From Planctomycetota bacterium (lineage in GTDB: Bacteria; Planctomycetota; J058; JAJDCP01): 64,000 nucleotides of DNA. The stretch covers positions 1 to 64,000 of the forward strand of contig JAJDCP010000013.1 of assembly GCA_029260765.1 (NCBI GenBank). The letters are read 5' to 3'. A program made the translations under genes and the position numbers. A model generated the notes under the pieces. It was not told where the DNA came from. It made no database searches and saw only the letters and a list, made by a program, of their open reading frames with translations. Positions 43,901 to 51,682 of this stretch are shown here, one piece after another; the first letter of the stretch is position 1; the number at the start of each line of letters is the position of its first letter.

Positions 43901-44625
43901 TCGGGAGCCATGTACGCAGGCGTTCCGCATGGACGGGTGATCTGTGTGCCGAGCCGCTCGCCTCCAGGTTGCGCCTCCAGCCGGACGGCCAGTCCCCAGT
44001 CCATCAGCTGTACCTCGCCGAATGCACCGAGCATGACGTTGTCCGGCTTGAGGTCGAGGTGTACCACCCCACGGCTGTGCGCGAAGGCCACGGCATGGCA
44101 GACCTGGATGAGGATCTCGAGCTGCGGCTCAAGGTCTTCGGCCGGTCCGTTGCGCAGCTGGGAAGACCAGGGTTGGCCATCGACCAGCTTCATCGCCAGA
44201 CAAGGACGCGGCCCATCGTGGTTGAGCAGGTCGTGGACAGGCACGATATTCGGGTGCTCCAGCCAGCTGGTCAGTCGCGCCTCGGAGAGGAAGCGCTGCC
44301 GTGCCTCCGTATCGGCATTGGGCAGCAGACTCTTGACCGCCACCTCCCGCTGAAGGCTGCTCTGGCGGGCGCGCCAGACCACGCCCATGCCGCCGCGGCC
44401 CAGCTCGGAGACAGCCCGGTAGCCGGCGATCTCTTCCGCCTGCAGCAGGGCTGAGCCGGCAGCCGCATCGTCCAGGGTCGGGGCGGTCTGTTCGTCGTCG
44501 TCGTCGCTGGCTGCGGCCGCCGACGCGCCCGGCGGCCGGTAGCTGGCGGCTGCCGAGAGGGTTTCCCAGTCTGCGCCGGGGCCGAGCGTGCGCGACCAAG
44601 CTCGCTGTAGCCTGTCTGTGTCCAT
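40969..44625 (-). CDS. Membrane-anchored Ser/Thr protein kinase with TPR-like sensor (kinase 2)
   Basis: A 1218-residue paralogue of kinase 1. An acidic N-terminal linker precedes the kinase domain (about 66-335), which has GRGGMGVVW, Lys98 in VAVK, HLDLKPDNV (189-197) and DWG (209-211). A membrane helix at 449-468 and a short coiled coil lead to about 700 residues of TPR-like helical repeats. It starts at ATG after GGAG, 22 bases below the PAP2-like gene, as the last gene of a four-gene operon. Its end faces the tiny peptide genes. Substrate and ligand are unknown. Confidence 0.9.
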   Translation of the reverse strand: MDTDRLQRAWSRTLGPGADWETLSAAASYRPPGASAAAASDDDDEQTAPTLDDAAAGSALLQAEEIAGYRAVSELGRGGMGVVWRARQSSLQREVAVKSLLPNADTEARQRFLSEARLTSWLEHPNIVPVHDLLNHDGPRPCLAMKLVDGQPWSSQLRNGPAEDLEPQLEILIQVCHAVAFAHSRGVVHLDLKPDNVMLGAFGEVQLMDWGLAVRLEAQPGGERLGTQITRPCGTPAYMAPELANGDGEHIGLHTDVYQLGGILCRLLSGRSPHGGRRFIEAITRAATGAPPELPAEAPEELARLCRHALAADPQERPARVEDFQSGLRTYLRHSQSLAIAARATVTLARCQTRAQAPGTVPHELYSSFAEAVAGFREARRLWEANEPAHAGEQRARQAWARAALAHDDLGLAAAQLDELEEHAEPELRARLLARRRYLEKRERTRRLLKLGLLISCLLLVASLLLTIDRNLKIDSQNQALRQANEQELAQRNKAQDREEIARGLLLSMLGEVHAKLVAAGDSHTHAAAAELLVAASQGLERLAASNPGSNNYLWDLARAHFYMGDAQRSVFGDPEAARRELTAVVAMLSGADRSELDPEARLGLIDQTCWQLAQLALQADSLTVVEQWHQLALDNAAQLLARDASNHVAKVAQINHLAGRAEVRRLQGRPQASAQLYTQAWESYQAVCARAPAPLELGIQSAVFRGAVALAEQGELEAARAFAEQGLERARQRLALTPNNAHRQLDLSLALHIRILVSELAREIGSWTELSSEMTALLRPLQQRDPGNKAAAVNLASALHHQARCLLAQGRGDDALEPLSEATRSGRELCARYPQDLDLLRDLSFRLAAMAEIFWNHGQLAEARPLLEECLRLRRQLGQDSSELRLQRELCLALRDLGRLLVDLGEEDSAFPLFQESIERMRRLLAAFPDHPQVRFDFSQDHESLASAHHKASRLEEAALEYARCRIIRQELWQQTGLPIYRAALSETLAHEGLTWASLGEMGRAEELLQRARELAEQRVADDEGDLDARRMLGTALCSLAWLAEERGELLTGLANIERSQQLLEPLIERDAQARNVWQAGRHLLRSLLHQLMAADLLEPRTAEEHMLHGHVLLERAAFEEAVEAFAAAEAEGAAALDSWLSPMLAAGQAHGRAAPDKAAQYAERGLRWLALYLESQALLRAAGDSQALAQWQNLRDVAVELQSLRALPEFGRLFAE

Positions 44626-44647
44626 GCTCGCCACTCCGGGTTTACTG

Positions 44648-45286
44648 TCACACGAGCTGCGGGAAACCCCATACAACCACCAGCAGCACCGGAAGCGCAC
44701 CGAGCACACTGCCCGCCAGCACCTGGCCCAGGGTGTGGTTGCCGGTCGTCAGCCGGGCCCACGCGACCACGGGCAGGATCCAGACCAGGGCCAGCGCCCA
44801 GCCGCCATAGGCCAGGGCGACTCCGGTCAAGATACCTGCGTTGCCGGCGCAATGCAGGCTGACCTTGCTGACGAAGTTCGCGACCAGCATGGCCAGACAG
44901 ACGGCGCATGCCGCCCACGCCATCGCCCGTCCCAGGGGAAACGGCGCCCAGTGCACGAACAGCAGCTCGGCGTCCAATGCAAAGCTGAGCATCATCACCG
45001 GATAGACCCAGGGCCGGTTCTTGCGCTCGACCAGCAAGACATCGCGCCCGATCCAGCCCAGCTTGAACAATACGGCGATCCAGATCAAAGCCGGGCCCAG
45101 GCTGAGGGCGCTAGCCAGCAGGGCCAGCTTCAGCAGTGGCCAGGGCTCGCTGCCGAGCTCGTGGACCACGGCCAGCACGCCCACCGGCACAGCGACGACG
45201 AACGGATGCAGCAACCACCCGAGCAGCCGCGCTACGCGCCAGGCCGCCGTACGGGGCTGGGCTACTTCAGGGGCCTCGCCGCTCAG
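44648..45286 (-). CDS. PAP2-like integral membrane phosphatase
   Basis: About 212 residues with five or six membrane helices. PAP2-like elements are VERKNRPWVYPVMM (motif 1), KVSLHCAGNAG (motif 2, in place of PSGH) and ARLTTGNHTLGQVLAGSVLG (motif 3). This branch dephosphorylates lipid phosphates or is linked to isoprenoid lipids. No ATG or GTG is suitably placed. The best start is CTG at 45286, forming a CTGA overlap with the ABC1 kinase stop, which parallels the ATGA/GTGA overlaps in the cell-wall operon. The true start is uncertain. Confidence 0.78.
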   Translation of the reverse strand: MSGEAPEVAQPRTAAWRVARLLGWLLHPFVVAVPVGVLAVVHELGSEPWPLLKLALLASALSLGPALIWIAVLFKLGWIGRDVLLVERKNRPWVYPVMMLSFALDAELLFVHWAPFPLGRAMAWAACAVCLAMLVANFVSKVSLHCAGNAGILTGVALAYGGWALALVWILPVVAWARLTTGNHTLGQVLAGSVLGALPVLLVVVWGFPQLV

Positions 45287-46680
45287 GGCTGCCCGGAGTC
45301 TGACGGGCCGTCCTGGTCGGGGCCTTCCCCGAGCAGGCGGGACCAGTCTGCCTCCGCCTCCAAGGCGGCCAGGATCGAATAGAGTCCGTATTGGATGCGG
45401 TTGAGGAACACCAGCCCTGGCCGCTTGGCCTCCCACACGCCCTTGCTCAGTGCCTTGCGCGCGAACAGTGTGCTGGCGCGCATGGTCTGCTTGTATACCT
45501 CGCGGGTGAAGGTCCGGTCGAAGCGGAACACGCCCTGCAGCCCGGGCGCGAGAATCAGCAGTATGTAGCCCTCCAGGAACTCCCACTCTTCCTCGTCCAG
45601 GGTGGGCGGGAGCCCGTACGCTTCAGTCATCGCGGTCCGCAGGGCTTCGCCGCGCACTCCGTCCCGTGCCAGCTGACGTACGTCTAGAAACGCCTCGACG
45701 GTCTTGGTCTGGAAGCGTTGCACGCAGCCGAAGTCGAGGAATGCCACCCGGCCGTCGGCGAGGAACAGGTAGTTGCCAGGATGGGGATCGCCGTTGAAGA
45801 TGCCGTGGTTGTGCAACGAGCCGAACACGAAGCGGTAGATCACCTGGCCGTACTGATTCTTCTGGGCTGCGTCACATTGCGCCAGCATCTCTTCCCAGCG
45901 CAGCCCTTCGATGTACTCACTGACCAGGACGTGGTCGCCGCAGAATTCATCATAGACCCGCGGGATCACGATGTCGGGATCGCCGCGCCAGATCTCCTGG
46001 AAATCGAGCTGGTTGTTCAGCTCGCAGCCGTAGTCGCATTCCTCGTGCACCCGGTCGGTGATGTCCTGCAGGGAGCGCTCGACGTCGAGCTTGGGCAGGA
46101 TCATCGCGAAGGCGCTGCGCAAGGTGTGGATGTTCTTCAGGTCGTTCTGGATGGCCTGACCGATGCCGGGGTACTGCACCTTGACGGCGACGTCGCTGCC
46201 GTCTGCCAGGGTGGCGCGGTAGACCTGGCCGATGGAGGCGGCGGCGATCGGCTCGCGGGTGAACTGGGCAAACAGCCGCTCGGGCTTGGCCCCCAGGTCC
46301 TGCTCGATCACGGTCTCCAGCTCGGTCCAGCGCATCGGATGGGCTTTGACCTGCAGCTTGCGCAGCGAGGCGGAATAGATGTCGCGGTAGGCAGGCGGGA
46401 TGAAGTCGTCGATGTAGGAGAGCATCTGGCCGAGCTTCATCGGCAGGCCCTTCATGCGGCCCAGGGCGCTGAACATGCGCTCCGCCGCCTTGCGGTGGAA
46501 GCGCTCTTCGGCGGCTTCCCGCCCTTCGCCGCCTGAGATCTTGCCGGCTGCCAGCTTGCCTGCGGCGCCGGCAAGATCCCCCGCCAACCCGGCGGCCAGC
46601 TTACCGATCCCGAAGATGCGCGCCAGGCGGCCGCGGGGTACGTTCTTCTCACCGGGGGAAACGTCGTTTTCGCCGGACAC
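45283..46680 (-). CDS. ABC1/UbiB-family atypical kinase
   Basis: A 465-residue protein. The UbiB signatures are present: the KxGQ motif GLPMKLGQMLS, AAASIGQVYRA with the A-rich nucleotide loop, VAVKVQYPG, NGDPHPGNYLF and LDFGCVQRF. Family members are ATP-binding proteins needed for isoprenoid quinone or lipid homeostasis. The start is set at GTG 46680 because GGGAGG lies five bases ahead; a TTG at 46731 is the alternative. No C-terminal membrane helices are obvious. It follows the K+ channel gene and overlaps the PAP2-like gene. Confidence 0.92.
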   Translation of the reverse strand: MSGENDVSPGEKNVPRGRLARIFGIGKLAAGLAGDLAGAAGKLAAGKISGGEGREAAEERFHRKAAERMFSALGRMKGLPMKLGQMLSYIDDFIPPAYRDIYSASLRKLQVKAHPMRWTELETVIEQDLGAKPERLFAQFTREPIAAASIGQVYRATLADGSDVAVKVQYPGIGQAIQNDLKNIHTLRSAFAMILPKLDVERSLQDITDRVHEECDYGCELNNQLDFQEIWRGDPDIVIPRVYDEFCGDHVLVSEYIEGLRWEEMLAQCDAAQKNQYGQVIYRFVFGSLHNHGIFNGDPHPGNYLFLADGRVAFLDFGCVQRFQTKTVEAFLDVRQLARDGVRGEALRTAMTEAYGLPPTLDEEEWEFLEGYILLILAPGLQGVFRFDRTFTREVYKQTMRASTLFARKALSKGVWEAKRPGLVFLNRIQYGLYSILAALEAEADWSRLLGEGPDQDGPSDSGQP

Positions 46681-46745
46681 ACAAGCCTCCCATGCTTGCT
46701 GGATTCTTACCGGCGCTTCGCTCAAGGACAAGGGCGTGCTTGCCT

Positions 46746-47762
46746 TCAGTCCATGATGGTGCGCAGGTTCTTGACCGCCTCGGGAGTCCCGATCGCGATC
46801 AGGACATCTTCGCTCTTGATGGTCTCGTCCCCTGACGGCGCGGTCACCAGGCCGCCCCCTTTGCGCCGGATGCCGACGATCAGCAGGCCGCGCGTGCTGC
46901 CGATCGGCAGCTCACGGATCGGCTTGTTGAGCAGCGGGCTGGTGGGGGACACCACCAGCTCGTCGAAACGTATCTGGTCGTCTGCAGACAGTGTCGCCAT
47001 GTCGAGCAGGTGGGAGACATTGGGGCGCACCAGTCCCTGGGCCATACGCCAGCCACCCATGTGCGACGGGCTGACCACCGAATTCGCCCCCGCACGCCGG
47101 GCCTTGGCCTGTGCATGGGGGTCTTCACAGCGCGTCAGGATCAGCAGTTCCGGGTTCATTTGCCGGGCGGTCAGGGTGACGTACACGGCGTCCGCCGGCG
47201 CGGGTAGCGAGATGGCGATGCCGCGCGCCCGCTCAACGCCAGCGAGATGCAGGGTCTCTTCGCTGGTCGCATCGCCGACCAGCACAGGCACACCGAGTTT
47301 CTCTGACAGGCCCTCCGTACGTTCGCGCTGGCTCTCGACCACACAGTATTTCGCGCGCTCGTCGCGCAGCTCCTGGGCGATGGCCCGGCCGAGCCGGCCA
47401 TAGCCGACGACGATGAAATGGTCGCGCAGCTTCAGCATGCGGTGTCTCCGGTAGCGGTCGACGAAGGCGCGCGTCAGCTCGCCCTCAACGACCAGGCGGG
47501 TCAGCTGGGTCAGCAGGTAGGTACCCAGCGAAAGGCCGGACAGGAACAGACAGATCGTGAACACCCGGCCGCCTTGCGAGAGGGGATGCACCTCGCTGAA
47601 GCCGATGGTGGTCAGCGTCATGAACACCATCCAGAGGGAGTCGGACCAACCCCAACCCTCCAGCAGCTGTAAGCCCAGGGTGCCGACGGATACGATCAGC
47701 ACGAAGGCCAGCAGCACCAAGAGCAGGCGCCGGCGGGTTCGGGGCACCGTGATCTCTGCCAT
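46746..47762 (-). CDS. Two-TM potassium channel with TrkA-N/TrkA-C (RCK) domains
   Basis: A 338-residue channel. Two membrane helices flank a pore loop with the filter MTLTTIGFSEV (TIGF in place of the usual TVGY). The cytoplasmic part has an RCK domain with the NAD-binding VVGYGRLGRAIAQEL and a C-terminal TrkA-C domain (IRELPIGSTRGLLIVGIRRK). It should gate K+ or related ions in response to a nucleotide or other ligand. GAGG precedes the ATG. It is the first gene of the operon ending in kinase 2. Confidence 0.9.
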   Translation of the reverse strand: MAEITVPRTRRRLLLVLLAFVLIVSVGTLGLQLLEGWGWSDSLWMVFMTLTTIGFSEVHPLSQGGRVFTICLFLSGLSLGTYLLTQLTRLVVEGELTRAFVDRYRRHRMLKLRDHFIVVGYGRLGRAIAQELRDERAKYCVVESQRERTEGLSEKLGVPVLVGDATSEETLHLAGVERARGIAISLPAPADAVYVTLTARQMNPELLILTRCEDPHAQAKARRAGANSVVSPSHMGGWRMAQGLVRPNVSHLLDMATLSADDQIRFDELVVSPTSPLLNKPIRELPIGSTRGLLIVGIRRKGGGLVTAPSGDETIKSEDVLIAIGTPEAVKNLRTIMD

Positions 47763-47890
47763 GGATGACCTCGTGCGTGGGGCCCTTGTTGTACTTCGTC
47801 GGGGCGCAATTGCCCAGGGTCTGTTCGTCGAGTTGGATGCGGGCCCCGGCCAGGCGGTACAATGGCGCCAAAACCCTGGAGAGACGCATC

Positions 47891-48244
47891 ATGAGTGACG
47901 ACGTCGAAGGTTCGGAGAACGAAGCTGACAAGGAAGAGCAAAGCGAGGCCAACGAGCTCGAGTACGAAGCCACCGTCAGCCTGGACGACGCCCTGAAGCA
48001 CCTGAGCAGCATCCTGCATGGTCTGGCACTGCAAAAGCTGGGGATCGAGAATGGAGACAAGAAGGTGGTGTTGACGCCGCACTCTGTCGTCAAGCTCGAG
48101 GTCGAGGCGAGCGACGACGGCAAGCGCCAGAAGCTCGAATTCGAGCTCGAATGGGAGCTGCCGCCGCAAGACGGTGGCCTGCGCATCGTGGTCGACGATG
48201 AGGAGAGCATGCCCGAGATCGAAGACACCGACGCCTCAGACTGA
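47891..48244 (+). CDS. Amphi-Trp domain protein
   Basis: A 117-residue acidic cytoplasmic protein. Residues 22-95 match the amphi-Trp domain: EYEATVSLDDALKHLSSIL, then VVKLEVEAS and the hallmark KLEFELEWEL. The acidic ends look disordered. The family has no proven function and is widespread in archaea and bacteria. The start follows GGAGAG. It is divergent from the K+ channel gene. Confidence 0.85.
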   Translation: MSDDVEGSENEADKEEQSEANELEYEATVSLDDALKHLSSILHGLALQKLGIENGDKKVVLTPHSVVKLEVEASDDGKRQKLEFELEWELPPQDGGLRIVVDDEESMPEIEDTDASD

Positions 48245-48356
48245 GCAGGTCCGGCGAGGCCGGCGCCCAGCAACAAGCAGTGCCAGCTTTCCGCGCCATG
48301 GCTTCCCCCCGCCTTAGAGGTGCGGTATCCTGCTGCGGGCATGGGAGGGAGCCACG

Positions 48357-48866
48357 ATGAAGCTGCATCGCTTCTTGCGCGAACCGTTGGTCGAGCTCGA
48401 CCTGCAGGTCGCTCCGCCCGAATGGGAGCCCGGTGAAGAGCCGAGCCGCGCCCAGCTGCGGCGCCACAAAGAAGGCATCTTGCAGCAGCTGGTCGAGCTG
48501 CTCGATCCATCCGGCCAGGTGGTCCAAAAGCGGCGTCTGTTGCGCGATCTGGTCCATCGCGAACGCAAAGCCACGACCGGCATCGGGCTGGGCATCGCCA
48601 TCCCCCATGTGCGCACGCAGCAAGTGCGTTCGTTGGTGATGGCGGTCGCGATCTCGCGTGTGGGTGTGGAATTCGATGCGGTCGACGCCGAGCCCGTGCA
48701 GATCTTTATCGCCACGGTGGCGCCACCGTATGACGATCGGGTCTACCTCAAGATCTATCGCGCTCTCGGCGAGCTGGCGCTCTCGGTTCCCGATCTGAAG
48801 GAACGCTTCTTGGCGGCTGACAGCGCTGGTGAAGTGATCCGCCTGCTCGACGGCGAGTTGGATTGA
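48357..48866 (+). CDS. PTS EIIA (EIIA-Ntr-like) domain protein
   Basis: A 169-residue protein with the phosphorylatable His84 in GIGLGIAIPHVRTQQV, and a typical EIIA end (YLKIYRALGELALS ... FLAADSAGEVIRLL). EIIA-Ntr proteins carry regulatory phosphate from the nitrogen PTS and often control K+ transport or envelope genes. An N-terminal linker of about 40 residues is longer than usual. GGGAGG precedes the ATG. No EI or HPr is seen nearby. The proximity to a K+ channel gene is suggestive only. Confidence 0.88.
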   Translation: MKLHRFLREPLVELDLQVAPPEWEPGEEPSRAQLRRHKEGILQQLVELLDPSGQVVQKRRLLRDLVHRERKATTGIGLGIAIPHVRTQQVRSLVMAVAISRVGVEFDAVDAEPVQIFIATVAPPYDDRVYLKIYRALGELALSVPDLKERFLAADSAGEVIRLLDGELD

Positions 48867-48986
48867 GGGGGAGCCGCTCGGCCGCTAGTGCCTGCTCAGC
48901 CCACTAGTAACTGTCCGTCCGGACGATGTGTGTACTGTGGAATGCAAATTCCTGTAGGGGTGTACCGGAACTTACGCGGCGAGCCG

Positions 48987-49559
48987 CTATTCGTCGGCCG
49001 ACTCTGCGCGCCGCGTATAAGTGACCGTCAAGGTCTGGACGTCTGTGCCTCCGACCACCGAGAACATCTTGAAGACGTGCTGGTCACGGCTTTCGATTTC
49101 GTAGACGAACTTGAAGGGCTGGTCTTCGTCCGGGCCCTTAATGGCCCCCTGCAGGGTGATGCTCTTCTGGTCTTCGCTGATGCTGCCTCTGCTGGTCATC
49201 ATGTGGGTGCCCAGGTTGTCCAGCCAGATGTGCGTGAACTCGCTGTTGATGTTGTCGTAACCCAGAAAGCCGATGCCCTCGAAGGGCATGCCCATGAAAT
49301 CCGCGCTGTAGCGGCTCTCGACAAAGCGGCCTCCCAGCTGCCAGCTGTTCTCGCACTGCCCTTTGCTCGGGGGCGCATCGGGCATCGCGGGCATCTCGCT
49401 GACCGCGTCGAAGCTGCCGACCATCGCGTCGAGCAGCTTGTGCATCGCCCCGGGCTGGCCGAGCGCCATCCAGTCTTCGGTGCTGGGCTCGTCCTGCGCG
49501 AGCAGGCTTCCTCCCAACAACACACCCGCGAGTAGAATCCAGCTACCATGCCGCCGCAT
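48987..49559 (-). CDS. Secreted DUF1579 protein
   Basis: A 190-residue protein with a signal peptide (WILLAGVLLGGSLLAQDE). The DUF1579 signature is visible: VESRYSADFMGMPFEGIGFL, GYDNINSEFTHIWLDNLGT and MTSRGSISED. These are lipocalin-like beta-barrel proteins of unknown function. The start is fixed by GGGAGG; the frame upstream of it belongs to a gene remnant. It is probably periplasmic. Confidence 0.88.
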   Translation of the reverse strand: MRRHGSWILLAGVLLGGSLLAQDEPSTEDWMALGQPGAMHKLLDAMVGSFDAVSEMPAMPDAPPSKGQCENSWQLGGRFVESRYSADFMGMPFEGIGFLGYDNINSEFTHIWLDNLGTHMMTSRGSISEDQKSITLQGAIKGPDEDQPFKFVYEIESRDQHVFKMFSVVGGTDVQTLTVTYTRRAESADE

Positions 49560-49639
49560 AAAACCTCCCAGGGCCGCAAGGCCCCATAGACTTTGACAAG
49601 TGCAGTCACTATAGCGCCGTGCAGGCCAACCTGCAGCCG

Positions 49640-49826
49640 GGACGCCCGTGACGCGACCGTGTGCGCGGGCTACCGGCCCACGGGCTATCACACAGACGGC
49701 CAGTTTGGCGATCTCTTCGATGATTTCCAGACCATGCGCGCGGGCGGTCGCCCCCGATTCGACGATATCGACGGCCAGATCGGCCTCGCCCGGTACGAAG
49801 GCCTCGGTAGAGCCCCAGATCTGCGC
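49640..49826 (-). pseudogene. hisG-like 3' fragment
   Basis: A minus-strand reading contains GSTEAFVPGEADLAVDIVES, then GATARAHGLEIIEEI and LAVCVIAR. This closely resembles the conserved C-terminal catalytic region of ATP phosphoribosyltransferase (HisG). No start, no N-terminal part and no Walker-like sites are present, so it is a remnant. It lies directly behind the purC-like fragment in a different frame, suggesting a deletion that joined two genes. Confidence 0.5.
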
Positions 49827-49851
49827 TGATGTGCTGGCCGTCAAAATCCTG

Positions 49852-50073
49852 TTAGGCGGCAGGAATGCCGGAGTGGCGGAGGACCTGATCGAAGATCCGG
49901 GTCGCCTGATAGTGCAGCATACCGGAGCCTTCGACCACACCGCAGCGGTTGGCAGTGAAGCTGTAGATCTTGGGTTTGAGGCGGATCGCGACCCGCCCGC
50001 CTCCCAGGTAGCGCACCTCTTTTGTCTCGCCCTCGACCACCAGCAGTAGGGCAGAGAAATCTGCCTCTCTCAT
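49852..50073 (-). CDS. purC-like N-terminal fragment (73 aa)
   Basis: Starts at ATG after GGGAGAG, so it may be translated. The sequence VVEGETKEVRYLGGGRVAIR and later RIFDQVLRHSGIPAA match the N-terminal lobe of SAICAR synthetase (PurC), including the G-x-T-K-E-V nucleotide loop. Normal PurC has over 230 residues; here the frame stops at 73, just where GIPTHF would follow. It is probably a truncated gene, with a short stand-alone domain as the alternative. Confidence 0.5.
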   Translation of the reverse strand: MREADFSALLLVVEGETKEVRYLGGGRVAIRLKPKIYSFTANRCGVVEGSGMLHYQATRIFDQVLRHSGIPAA

Positions 50074-50145
50074 CGGCTCTCCCTGCGGAGCGGGCTGGTT
50101 GGAGCCTATCTCGTGCGGATGGTCCTGGCCCTGAATCGGGCGGAT

Positions 50146-50865
50146 TCAGCCTGTCCGAACGCCTGCGGACTCGGCCAGGAAGTCTACGCACCAGGCGTGC
50201 AGGTTCTCCATTTGCCGAAAGTGCTTGGCGCAGAAACCGACAAAACGGCTGCTGAAAAACGACTGGGGAACCCGGCGGCTCAGCTCGACATAGAGCGCGT
50301 CATGCAACAGCAAGGGAGCCCTGGGATGGGCCGCGTCGAAGCCGCGAGGTGTCTTCTTGAAGTGCACTCCTTTGAGGGAGTAACCCTTGTACTGCTTGAG
50401 GCCGGCGATGGCCTCAGCCAGTCGGCCCCCATGGTCGGGATCGACCACGGCCTGCCGGAAGTCTTTGAGCAGCCTGCCATCGAAGTACTTCAAGCCCGCC
50501 GCCAGCTTGATCCGCTCAGGGTCGATGTGGACCATCAGGCAGGAATTGGCCTTCTTCGTCTCGAGCGGACCTTCCCAGAACATGATCTGGGCATAGGTCT
50601 TCAGAGGCGGACGGCCCTTCTGGAAGCGTTGGTCGGTGTGGATCTTCTTGATGCTGCCGCGGCCGATGTAGTTGATGTCGAAGCCCAGCTGCGGTCTGCG
50701 CTTCTGCAGGCGCTTGCCCAGCGCTTCGACAAATGCCTGGGCAGGCTCGATCACCTCGCTCAGGTAGCGCGCCCGTTGGCTGATGAACCAGTCTCGTTCG
50801 TTGTTGTGCGCGAGCTCGGCGTAGAACTCGAGGGTGGTCGGTTTGAAACCCTTGAATGCGGCCAT
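50146..50865 (-). CDS. DUF2461 (TIGR02453) family protein
   Basis: A 239-residue protein with the family pattern: GFKPTTLEFYAELAHNNERD at the N-terminus, then WFISQRARYL, RFQKGRPPLKTY and PRGFDAAHPRAPLL. The family function is unknown, although it is widespread. The start at 50865 has GAGG about eight bases ahead. It is the third gene of a tight operon after the phage-tail-like and zinc-ribbon genes, 10 bases behind the latter. Confidence 0.88.
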   Translation of the reverse strand: MAAFKGFKPTTLEFYAELAHNNERDWFISQRARYLSEVIEPAQAFVEALGKRLQKRRPQLGFDINYIGRGSIKKIHTDQRFQKGRPPLKTYAQIMFWEGPLETKKANSCLMVHIDPERIKLAAGLKYFDGRLLKDFRQAVVDPDHGGRLAEAIAGLKQYKGYSLKGVHFKKTPRGFDAAHPRAPLLLHDALYVELSRRVPQSFFSSRFVGFCAKHFRQMENLHAWCVDFLAESAGVRTG

Positions 50866-50875
50866 GCTACGCACC

Positions 50876-51211
50876 TCAGTCAGAGGGGGTCCAGGGAGCC
50901 AGGTCGTCGATCTGCATCGGGCAGCTGGTCACCGGCGCGTTGCGCGCATTGCGATCACGCTTGCGCTCTTCTCGCCGGTGGCGACAACGCTTGGGTTCGC
51001 TCAGGTCCTTCTCGAAAAAGAAGTCCTGCTCGCTGGCACTGAACAGGAAAGGCCGATCGCAGTCGGCGCAGACGAGCAGCCGGTCTCGAAACTCCAGACC
51101 CTGTTCGGGCCTGGTTTCGGAGGTTGCCTCGGCCGCGCTCTGGACGGCTGGCTCGGATTCCTCGGCCGCGGTGTCGGCTGGGGTTTCGGGGGTGGTGTCG
51201 CTGTCTGCCAC
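50876..51211 (-). CDS. Zinc-ribbon domain protein with incomplete Cys set
   Basis: A 111-residue protein. An acidic disordered N-terminus (about 1-40) is followed by a small zinc-ribbon-type domain, LVCADCDRPFLFSASEQDFF then FEKDLSEPKRCRHRR. This family normally has CxxC at both ends. Here the second pair is reduced to one Cys with a nearby His, so zinc binding may be altered. The start is GTG after GGAGAG, three bases beyond the stop of the upstream gene, so translation is probably coupled. Confidence 0.78.
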   Translation of the reverse strand: MADSDTTPETPADTAAEESEPAVQSAAEATSETRPEQGLEFRDRLLVCADCDRPFLFSASEQDFFFEKDLSEPKRCRHRREERKRDRNARNAPVTSCPMQIDDLAPWTPSD

Positions 51212-51214
51212 TGA

Positions 51215-51586
51215 CTACTCTCCGAGGGTGCCCAGGTCGAAGTCGAACTCACCGCCACAGTGGGGGCAGGTCGTCTTGACTTGGGTCGAGCCGTCTTCGT
51301 TGATGCGGCGGTAGAAGTCCTGCAGATACGACAGGTCAGAGCTGAACAGGTTCTCGACCACTTCGCTGGTCAGGTCTTCTTCTTTGAGCTCGCCGAGCTT
51401 CTTCACGACGCGGCTCAGCAGGATGATCACCAGATACGCGCGGTTCTTCTGTACGCGGTAGTCGGTCAGCGGGGCGATCTCGTCCTTGGCGTTGGCCAGG
51501 CGCATGATGCCCTTACGGTGCAGTTTGCCTTCGCTGTCGACGTAGCCCTTGGGAAGGTTGAATTCGAACTCGGTTTGCAGTGCCAT
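51215..51586 (-). CDS. Phage tail assembly-like (Mu gp41-type) protein
   Basis: A 123-residue protein. Residues 1-95 match tail assembly chaperone-like proteins found in contractile phage tails and extracellular injection systems: FEFNLPKGYVDSEGKLHRKG, RLANAKDEIAPL, LLSRVVKKLG and YRRINEDG. A C-terminal CPHCGGEFDFDLG adds a two-Cys motif. No sheath, tube, baseplate or spike gene is nearby, so it is an isolated relict or has been recruited for another task. AAAGGAG precedes the ATG. It heads an operon with the zinc-ribbon and DUF2461 genes. Confidence 0.7.
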   Translation of the reverse strand: MALQTEFEFNLPKGYVDSEGKLHRKGIMRLANAKDEIAPLTDYRVQKNRAYLVIILLSRVVKKLGELKEEDLTSEVVENLFSSDLSYLQDFYRRINEDGSTQVKTTCPHCGGEFDFDLGTLGE

Positions 51587-51682
51587 CAAAAACTCCTTTG
51601 GCGGCGCGGGGGGTATTCCGGCACAGCCCGTTGCGGGAGGTGACATTCGGGCTTCCCATGAAATCGCCAGCCAGGCCATGGG

